This document shows, one piece after another, positions 31,801 through 36,890 of a DNA stretch of 36,890 bases. Each line of letters begins with the position of its first letter. The stretch's first letter is position 1. Location: the NCBI GenBank assembly GCA_002791805.1, contig PFND01000004.1, forward strand, positions 1 through 36,890, read 5' to 3'. Both the position numbers and the translations under genes were made by a program. The notes beneath the pieces were generated by a model, which saw only the letters and a program-made list of their open reading frames with translations, made no database searches and was not told the DNA's origin. Origin of the DNA: Alphaproteobacteria bacterium CG_4_10_14_0_8_um_filter_53_9. GTDB lineage: Bacteria; Pseudomonadota; Alphaproteobacteria; UBA2136; UBA6156.

Positions 31801-33055
31801 GGTAGCTAAAGCAATATGTGCATTGTCGAATCACGGTGGCGGGCATGTTATAGTAGGGTTACGCTCTAATGATGGAGAGCATACCTATGAGCTATCTCCA
31901 AACGATGAGTGGGCAACACAATACACCCTAGATACCGTCAACGGGATTGGTGACTCTTACTTAGAGCCTAGCATCCATTGCCATGTCGCCCACATTCCAT
32001 ACCCACCTAATCCAGAAAAGACTTTATGTGTTATCTCTGTCCCTGCTAGTGAGGTTCCTGTTATTCTTAAGCGTGCAGGCCCCGATGGCGAAGGTATAAC
32101 TCCTGGTGTGTATATTCGCCGCACAAATCTTAGTAGCGCCGCGCCCCAAACGGCAGCAGAATGGAAAACATTGTTAACAAGATGTGTTAGAGCCAATCGC
32201 GATGACTTCTTAGATGCCATAAGAACTATTATGAGTGGAGGGGAAATCTCTGTGCTTGAGCAAAATGAGAAGGATATTCTGATGGAGTGGATTGCGTCTG
32301 CCAAAGAAGACTGGGAGAAAAAGAATAATAGTTTGCCAGATGGAGTCGACTCAAAAATATCTCATGGGTATTGGTGGGTTGGGTATTTTTTAAAAGATGC
32401 TACCCCGCTTCCATCTATGAGGGATTTATCTCGTACGTTAGATGAGAAACATATAAGGCATACGGGATGGCCCTTATGGGTAACATTAAATCGAAGAGAT
32501 ATGGCACCTTACCCTAACGCTCAAGGTGACCTTGAATGTTGGCTAGGTAGAGAAATGGAAGGGCGTCATTATGATGACGTAGCTCATGCTGATTATTGGG
32601 GTTATAGCAAAGATGGAAAAGGTTTTAGTTTAAGGGGATATATTGAGGATACCTTTGAGACTGATACAAGACGCCCGATGGCTCCTGGCATCATGATAGA
32701 CCTTACCCTACCTATATGGCGCTTTGGAGAGAGTTTGCTCCATGCGCATGCTATGGCCGAACCTTTTAACTGTTTAGATAAAGAGCTTGTTTTTAAAACT
32801 GGCTGGACAGGGCTAGAAGGCCGTGAGTTAGGCTCCCTCTCACCTGGTCGATATCTATCAGGCGGGTACACATCACACACTTCTGCTTATGAATATAGTG
32901 GGAGCGTTCCAGTTCATACCATTCCAGACAACTTACCCGAGATTGTGCATCGTGTTCTGATGCCGTTGTATGAGCGTTTTGATATGTTTCAACTTAGTAT
33001 GGGGCTTGTAACCGAAGAACTGGCTAGAATGCGTAGAGATAGATTTAACTCATAA
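31745..33055 (+). CDS. AlbA_2/Schlafen-type putative DNA-binding protein, N-terminally truncated or chimeric
   Basis: The ORF is 436 codons but the first about 18 (KVKKTRISPSPCVATLRV) are antisense to the outer-membrane gene remnant and the TTG start has no ribosome site. From VAKAICALSNHGGGHVIVGL on, it matches the AlbA_2 (Schlafen AlbA-like) core, A..ICA.aN..GG.iviG. The preceding E..lEfK motif of the family is missing, as expected if the N-terminus was cut. Later parts (SVPASEVPVILKRAG, GVYIRRTNLSSAAP) fit the end of that domain. The remaining about 280 residues are unassigned (WWVGYFLKDATPLPSMRDLS, PMAPGIMIDLTLPIWRFGESLLHAHAMA). The DNA is AT-rich compared with the flanks. It may be a pseudogene or still expressed. 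Confidence 0.6.
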   Translation: MLKVKKTRISPSPCVATLRVAKAICALSNHGGGHVIVGLRSNDGEHTYELSPNDEWATQYTLDTVNGIGDSYLEPSIHCHVAHIPYPPNPEKTLCVISVPASEVPVILKRAGPDGEGITPGVYIRRTNLSSAAPQTAAEWKTLLTRCVRANRDDFLDAIRTIMSGGEISVLEQNEKDILMEWIASAKEDWEKKNNSLPDGVDSKISHGYWWVGYFLKDATPLPSMRDLSRTLDEKHIRHTGWPLWVTLNRRDMAPYPNAQGDLECWLGREMEGRHYDDVAHADYWGYSKDGKGFSLRGYIEDTFETDTRRPMAPGIMIDLTLPIWRFGESLLHAHAMAEPFNCLDKELVFKTGWTGLEGRELGSLSPGRYLSGGYTSHTSAYEYSGSVPVHTIPDNLPEIVHRVLMPLYERFDMFQLSMGLVTEELARMRRDRFNS

Positions 33056-33216
33056 CTTTCCGTGCGTGCGTATTTTTGGGGTAGACGGTATGGGTCTTGA
33101 CCTTGTCTATGTAAGAAATCTTGGGGGTACACCCTTACCATCAAAAAACGAAGAGCTTTTTTCTCCAGCGAGGGAAACTTGTGTTATTTATTGTCTATAA
33201 ATGAAAGAGTTATGGG

Positions 33217-35001
33217 ATGTATATTGAAGGGTTCGGAATATCGGGCTACCGCAGCTTTGGAGAGCTGCAACTTATTGGCCCCTTCAAGAAGGTGAACTTT
33301 TTCATTGGTCAGAATAATGTCGGAAAATCCAATATTCTTAGGTATATCAAAGAACATTTAAAAAATAGCCAAGAGTGCGTAGTAGGAGGTAAACAATACT
33401 CGGGTATGGTAGCAGGAGATATACCGATACATACAAATAAAGCTAGGCGTTTAGCTTTTGCTATTGATACCGATGGGAATATGTTTAAGGAGGCTTTTGA
33501 AAGCCTTTCCTCTCATGATAAAGAGCTTATGACTCAAGCTTTGAAGCATGGCGCAGAAGACAACCGTACATACTGGTATGATTACCCTGTTAGTGAGGGC
33601 AATAAAGTTGGCCTGTCCACAGCTTCATGGCAGGTCTTTCAGCGTGATGTTCGATTGCAGCCGTCTAATGCTTCTCTTCACGCAGTTTGGAATCAGATTG
33701 CCCACAAAGTAAATAATGGTAGTCATGGAAGTATAGAGCAATGGATAGCACAGTTTTTGCAACGCTATTTAACGCGCACCATGCTTAAAGTTCCCGTTAT
33801 TCCTATACCCTCAATGCGAGAAATAGAGCGCGGGGTGAATAAAGCTGATGAGGGCTTTAACGGTCAAGCCATCATTAAAGAGCTATCGCGGCTCCAACAT
33901 CCTGATTTACAAAATATTGCCGACAAAGCTAAGTTTAGGAATATACAAGATTTTGTTAGGTTTATCCTTGATAAGCCCAACGCCAATATGGAGATACCTG
34001 ATTCTAAGACTGATATTTATATTTCTATGGATGGAGCTGATGAGAAGTCTTTGCCCATAAAAAGCCTTGGAACGGGTGTTCATGAGGTTATCTTAATAGC
34101 GGCCGCAGCTACTATAAACGATAAAGTTGTTATGACGATAGAAGAGCCAGAAACGCATCTTCACCCGCTGTTACAACGCAAGCTGATAAAGTATCTCCAA
34201 GACAATACAAACAATCAGTATTTCATAACCACACATTCGGCCAGTCTGATTGATATAGAAGATGCTGAGGTATTTCATGTTCAACTTGAAAATGATGAGT
34301 CACGCGTTCAGCGCGTGCAAAATGACCAGCATAAGATTTCAATATTCAATGATCTTGGCTATAGGGCGAGTGACCTTCTTCAGTCTAACTGTATCATATG
34401 GGTAGAGGGTCCTTCGGAGCGCCTTTACTTAAAGAGGTGGATTTCCGAGATTGATAAAGAGCTTAAAGAGCGGATTCATTATTCCATCATGTTCTATGGC
34501 GGAAGGCTTCTAAGCCGTCTCTCTGCCGATGATAGCGAGATTAACGATTTCATAAGCCTTCGCCGCATAAATCAGAACCTAGCGATTGTTATGGATAGCG
34601 ATTGTACAAGCAGTGATGGTCGTACAAAAGAAGGTAAAATCAACTCTACGAAGCAGAGAGTCTCGGATGAGTTTGAAGGTCATAAAGGCTTTTCTTGGGT
34701 TACAAAAGGTCGTGAAATCGAGAACTACATCTTAGAGAAGCAATACTCTCAAGCTATAAAAAATGTTCATCCTCATTACTCATCAATGCCAGAGGATAAG
34801 GAACTTGGGACAGACTTTGTTCATCGTTGGAAATATATTGATGATAAAGGTGAGCCGAAGAATGCTGATAAAGTTAAAGTGGCTCATGAACTGACAAGGG
34901 ATGGTGTTCCTGTAGAGTTAAACGTATTGGATTTAAAGGAGCGAGTAGAGCAGTTGGTTAAGTTTATTAAGGAATGTAATGGTCTTCACCCAACCGCTTA
35001 A
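33217..35001 (+). CDS. OLD-family endonuclease (ABC-type ATPase plus TOPRIM)
   Basis: 594 residues. Walker A GQNNVGKSN at about 31-39; a long helical insert; SLGTGVHEVILIAAA (signature-like) and Walker B VVMTIEEPETHLHP at about 305-317; HSASL switch; then a TOPRIM domain from about 392: IIWVEGPSERLYLKRWI (catalytic glutamate), LAIVMDSDCTSSD (DxD) and WVTKGREIENYI. This is the OLD (overcoming lysogenisation defect) plan; relatives, including Gabija GajA, nick or cut DNA and act against phages. No UvrD-like GajB gene follows, so it is more like a stand-alone OLD or a pair with the upstream AlbA_2 gene. It is AT-rich like that gene. Its stop lies inside a large inverted repeat. Confidence 0.88.
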   Translation: MYIEGFGISGYRSFGELQLIGPFKKVNFFIGQNNVGKSNILRYIKEHLKNSQECVVGGKQYSGMVAGDIPIHTNKARRLAFAIDTDGNMFKEAFESLSSHDKELMTQALKHGAEDNRTYWYDYPVSEGNKVGLSTASWQVFQRDVRLQPSNASLHAVWNQIAHKVNNGSHGSIEQWIAQFLQRYLTRTMLKVPVIPIPSMREIERGVNKADEGFNGQAIIKELSRLQHPDLQNIADKAKFRNIQDFVRFILDKPNANMEIPDSKTDIYISMDGADEKSLPIKSLGTGVHEVILIAAAATINDKVVMTIEEPETHLHPLLQRKLIKYLQDNTNNQYFITTHSASLIDIEDAEVFHVQLENDESRVQRVQNDQHKISIFNDLGYRASDLLQSNCIIWVEGPSERLYLKRWISEIDKELKERIHYSIMFYGGRLLSRLSADDSEINDFISLRRINQNLAIVMDSDCTSSDGRTKEGKINSTKQRVSDEFEGHKGFSWVTKGREIENYILEKQYSQAIKNVHPHYSSMPEDKELGTDFVHRWKYIDDKGEPKNADKVKVAHELTRDGVPVELNVLDLKERVEQLVKFIKECNGLHPTA

Positions 35002-35118
35002 ATAAGGATACGGGTGACGGGCTAGGCATCAAGGCCAAGCCCTACGGGTGGCGCTGAAGAAGCGCCAGCCTTGACACCCAACCCGCCAGCCCGTGGTTTT
35101 GCTATTAAGCGGTTGGAT
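34988..35118. repeat. 131-bp nested inverted repeat at the end of the OLD gene; attC-like ends
   Basis: Outer arms CCAACCGCTTAA (34990-35001) and TTAAGCGGTTGG (35105-35116) are perfect 12-bp complements. Nested within are ACGGGCT (35017-35023) with AGCCCGT (35088-35094), TCAAGGC (35029-35035) with GCCTTGA (35068-35074), and TGGCGCT (35049-35055) with AGCGCCA (35061-35067). The outer ends read ACCCAAC and GTTGGAT, which satisfy the integron attC core patterns RYYYAAC and GTTRRRY, and the length lies within the attC range. The OLD stop codon lies in the left arm. No integron integrase gene is in the window, and the continuous outer stem is unlike most attC sites, so a folded RNA or recombination site of another type is equally possible. 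Confidence 0.6.
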
Positions 35119-35140
35119 GGGGAGAGCTGTCTCAAATAGC

Positions 35141-35233
35141 CTTGCAAATGAAAAACTTGCAAACTTGCATTGCCTAGGGAGCGCAAGTTGCAAGTCGTGC
35201 AAGCGCCTCCTCATGTTGCAACGGAGCTGCAAC
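35141..35233. repeat. Cluster of TTGCAA-type short repeats
   Basis: Within 93 bases there are seven TTGCAA or near copies (35142, 35157, 35165, 35188, 35197, 35216, 35227), some in inverted arrangement (CAAGTTGCAAG, GTTGCAAC). No gene covers it. Such clusters are seen at iteron origins and integrase or excisionase arm sites; none of these is proven here. Confidence 0.55.
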
Positions 35234-35245
35234 GGCAAAAAATAA

Positions 35246-35264
35246 AGCCGCCGAAATGGCGGCT
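35246..35264 (-). terminator. Terminator of the interrupted tRNA-fMet gene
   Basis: AGCCGCC and GGCGGCT pair around an ATTTC loop; on the minus strand the hairpin is followed by TTTATTTTTT. It sits just after the CCA of the tRNA remnant and is probably the original terminator of that tRNA gene. Confidence 0.8.
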
Positions 35265-35280
35265 AACTTATTGAAAATAT

Positions 35281-35325
35281 TGGTTGCGGGGGCAAGATTT
35301 GAACTTGCGACCTTCAGGTTATGAG
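35281..35325 (-). pseudogene. 3' half of an initiator tRNA-Met gene (attachment-site remnant)
   Basis: The minus strand reads CTCATAACCTGAAGG, then a T arm GCAAG-TTCAAAT-CTTGC, acceptor CCCCGCA and ACCA. This corresponds to the anticodon loop through CCA of the alphaproteobacterial initiator tRNA (CAT). The 5' half is missing: the bases before (TTAGCCCA) cannot pair to make the anticodon stem. The break in the anticodon loop is where tyrosine integrases often cross over. A native terminator follows on the left, so the chromosome is on the left and the inserted element begins to the right. A complete copy is expected at the far end of that element. Confidence 0.8.
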
Positions 35326-35393
35326 TGGGCTAAGTTATTGATTTTATTATACTTTTAACTTATCAGAAATGCGCTAAACTACGATAACTCCGA

Positions 35394-35427
35394 GGGTATT
35401 TTTGAACCCATGACTTTCAGGTTTATG
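35394..35427 (-). pseudogene. Second, decayed copy of the tRNA 3' half
   Basis: The plus strand TTTGAACCCATGACTTTCAGG then TTTATG aligns with TTTGAACTTGCGACCTTCAGG then TTATG of the first remnant, with scattered changes, in the same orientation and about 100 bases away. It is too degraded to be a tRNA and probably marks an older insertion at this site. Confidence 0.45.
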
Positions 35428-35465
35428 CTTCAATACTTCCGTTTTCGCAAGATTATGTTCCCTCT

Positions 35466-35485
35466 TTAGTCTCCAGTTAGTCTCC
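35466..35485. repeat. Direct repeat TTAGTCTCC x2
   Basis: Two exact copies (35466-35474 and 35477-35485) with 11-bp spacing lie between the decayed tRNA half and hipA. Short direct repeats with one-helical-turn spacing near an attachment site suggest integrase arm sites or the end of a lost gene. Confidence 0.4.
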
Positions 35486-35501
35486 GCAATTTTTAGGCGT
35501 C

Positions 35502-36755
35502 TCATGAGGCCAACGCCTGCTTGAGATCAGCATGTTCGAACGCCGAAGCCATCCGGTTAATCTCGTTGCCACGAATTCCCGTCGCCTCAGCCACCTGGCG
35601 CCATGTTTGCGTAACCCGTCCTACGTCTCCGGCAATGGCCTTTGCATCCTGGAGATTCAAGCCAAATCGTTCTGCAACACTCAATGCCACCGCCAGAGAA
35701 GATTGCGTGGTGTGCTCGTCGAGCGCCAAAGCGTGATTACGGGCCTTCACTTCAACCGGGACGGGATTAAGATCGTAGGCTGGCGAAAGGCTCCATCCCT
35801 CCGGTGAATGCAGCATGAAGGCATGGTTGCGCAGGTGGTCATCGGTATTGCTGATGAGGATGTTGAACACCATGCGCCGCCAGAGCTGTGCTGCATCGGC
35901 TTGGGCGTTGTTTCCGTACTGTCGGATGGCATCCAGGATTTCCAGGTAGTTATGGGCTTCGTTATCCTGGGCACCAATCATACTCATCGCCGAGAGCATC
36001 GGGATCCGTTGGGTGCCATGGCGGTCAAAGCGTTTCAAAATCAGCACATCGCGCCCAGCCACCGATTCCAGACGGAACTCCGGCACCGGAATGCCAGCGC
36101 GGTGGGCGAGGCGGAGCGCCAAGGCTTCCCAACGGGAAATATTGAAATCGTCGTCATGGCGGGGGAATTTCGCAATCGCCAACGTCTGGTCCTGATCCAC
36201 CACCGAGGCTTTGGGGCGGGCACCCCCCAGTGACGAACCGGGGGCGAGCAGCATCCGCAGGTCTTCATCACCTTCGGCGTCTGCCAGATAGCGGTCGCTT
36301 GCACCCAGCAATTGGGGCAGCTCAATCAGGGGTGGCACGCGGATGGTGCCATCCGTTGCCAGAAATGGCCCCCCAGTGGTGTTGGCAAACCGCAGAGCAC
36401 CCTGGCGCGAGAAATCGTTCACCATCAGCAGGTAATCAGCCTCCATGAGCGTCCGAGGGGCAGTTTGTGCCAACGTGGCCCGCCGAGCTTCCGCCCGCTG
36501 CATGAGCACACGCCCCCAACGGTCTGGGGCGGAATCCCCTATCGCCCCAAACAACAGCTGGTTGGGCTTGGTGTGGAAATCACCCGCCGTCAGGGGTAAA
36601 TCGGGTGCCAAGGCAAACCCACGGGGGTGGCTGAGCCATTCTCCGCTATACTGAAAGGACGCAGACTGCCGATTACCTTTGCTGCGCATCCACAGCTGCC
36701 CAACCTGTACCGGCGTTCCTTCAAGGTCGATATAAACGTAGATTTCCGTTTGCAT
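35502..36755 (-). CDS. hipA: HipA-family serine/threonine kinase toxin
   Basis: 417 residues. HipA phosphorylates glutamyl-tRNA synthetase in E. coli, causing growth arrest and persistence; other family members have different targets. Seen: N-terminal HipA domain (VGQLWMRSKGNRQSASFQYSGEWL, APDLPLTAGDFHTKPN, DSAPDRWGR), the glycine-rich ATP loop SSLGGARPKASV at about 174-185, lysine in AIAKFP at about 196, LILKRFDRHG, catalytic loop NTDDHLRNHAF at about 303-313 and YDLNP at about 327. All catalytic residues appear present. The ATG is three bases after the hipB stop, so they are one operon. G+C is higher than in the OLD segment, so this pair had another origin. Confidence 0.92.
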   Translation of the reverse strand: MQTEIYVYIDLEGTPVQVGQLWMRSKGNRQSASFQYSGEWLSHPRGFALAPDLPLTAGDFHTKPNQLLFGAIGDSAPDRWGRVLMQRAEARRATLAQTAPRTLMEADYLLMVNDFSRQGALRFANTTGGPFLATDGTIRVPPLIELPQLLGASDRYLADAEGDEDLRMLLAPGSSLGGARPKASVVDQDQTLAIAKFPRHDDDFNISRWEALALRLAHRAGIPVPEFRLESVAGRDVLILKRFDRHGTQRIPMLSAMSMIGAQDNEAHNYLEILDAIRQYGNNAQADAAQLWRRMVFNILISNTDDHLRNHAFMLHSPEGWSLSPAYDLNPVPVEVKARNHALALDEHTTQSSLAVALSVAERFGLNLQDAKAIAGDVGRVTQTWRQVAEATGIRGNEINRMASAFEHADLKQALAS

Positions 36756-36758
36756 GGC

Positions 36759-36890
36759 CTAAACTTTCTTCCGGCTTAGGCGCACGCGCTGCGGCAGGGT
36801 TTCCTCTTCCAGGAACTGCCCCGTTGGGTCATTGGGCAGAGAAGCCAGTTCAGCCAGTTTATCGGTAAGTCCTAAAACAAACAGCACGGT
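36759..36890 (-). CDS. hipB: HipB-like antitoxin, C-terminal end only
   Basis: Partial gene running off the right edge; 43 residues and TAG are visible. TVLFVLGLTDKLAELASLPND followed by PTGQFLEEETLPQRVRLSRKKV is the usual end of the XRE-type antitoxins encoded directly before hipA (LGL...L..L..p..DP.G...ee..LPqRVR). The HTH domain lies outside the window. It would repress its own operon and neutralise HipA. The symbol is given by partner and sequence pattern. Confidence 0.8.
   Translation of the reverse strand, partial: TVLFVLGLTDKLAELASLPNDPTGQFLEEETLPQRVRLSRKKV

Noticed and set aside
33094-33201. 35-codon ORF between the AlbA_2 and OLD genes (MGLDLVYVRNLGG...)
   Set aside because: No ribosome site and no recognisable family; probably spacer DNA or a remnant.
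34988-35118. Simple rho-independent terminator reading of the large repeat
   Set aside because: The arms are far apart, nested and not followed by a T run.
1-36890. CRISPR array, insertion sequence transposase, rRNA or riboswitch
   Set aside because: I saw no regularly spaced repeats, no transposase or integrase ORF, no rRNA segments, and no fluoride riboswitch before fluC.

Overview
The window reads as chromosomal DNA of an alphaproteobacterium. Supporting signs are the five-gene lipid A cluster lpxD-fabZ-lpxA-lpxI-lpxB, a short RNase E/G-type protein, the rpsF-rpsR-rplI block followed by dnaB, an alphaproteobacterial-style initiator tRNA 3' half, and many TTG/GTG or apparently leaderless starts. 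It is Gram-negative (lipid A synthesis, Mla lipid transport, O-antigen ligase-like protein). The genus cannot be named from the sequence alone.

Layout. 1-0.9 kb: end of a metallophosphatase gene and an undecaprenyl-phosphate sugar transferase, closed by a strong hairpin. 0.95-1.7 kb (minus): an unknown protein and a 25-residue membrane peptide missed by the ORF track. 1.9-5.6 kb: rpsF-rpsR-rplI, a DUF465-type small protein, and dnaB. 5.7-9.4 kb: mlaE-mlaF-mlaD (with a very long MlaD) and a CvpA-like membrane protein. 9.4-12.1 kb (minus): der, yqgE, rnhA. 12.2-15.6 kb (plus): rlmE, a double ABC ATPase, fluC and a small secreted protein. 15.65 kb: a stand-alone ccoS, also missed by the track. 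15.9-18.1 kb: a HTH-methyltransferase fusion, a GRDP-like protein and an unknown protein. 18.2-20.9 kb (minus): two paralogous membrane proteins of an unrecognised family and a proline-rich secreted protein. 21-23.4 kb: O-antigen ligase-like protein with TPRs, and tRNA-Thr(GGT). 23.4-27.7 kb (minus): lpxB, lpxI, lpxA, fabZ, lpxD. 27.8-29.3 kb: an RnfB-like ferredoxin translationally coupled to an RNase E/G-like protein. 29.4-31.6 kb: tuf (minus) and an unknown basic-tailed protein.

The accessory part is 31.7 kb to the end. An AT-rich segment (about 31.80-35.00 kb) carries an AlbA_2/Schlafen-type protein and an OLD-family ATPase-TOPRIM nuclease, which I infer to be anti-phage or mobile-element genes. 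Its left edge cuts into the 3' end of an antisense outer-membrane beta-barrel gene and appears to have removed the N-terminus of the AlbA_2 gene. Its right edge is a 131-bp nested inverted repeat with integron attC-like ends, followed by a TTGCAA-rich repeat cluster. At 35,281-35,325 lies a 3' half of an initiator tRNA gene with its terminator but no 5' half: an attachment-site scar that most simply marks the left end of a second integrated element running off the right edge. That element carries a hipBA toxin-antitoxin pair. A second, decayed copy of the same tRNA half follows at about 35.4 kb, suggesting repeated integration at this site.

How genes work together: sugar transferase, O-antigen ligase, the lpx genes and Mla all serve the outer membrane; ribosomal proteins, rlmE, der, tuf and tRNA serve translation; dnaB and rnhA serve replication. 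At least six genes have a -10-like box 6-7 bases before the start codon, suggesting leaderless transcription is common here.
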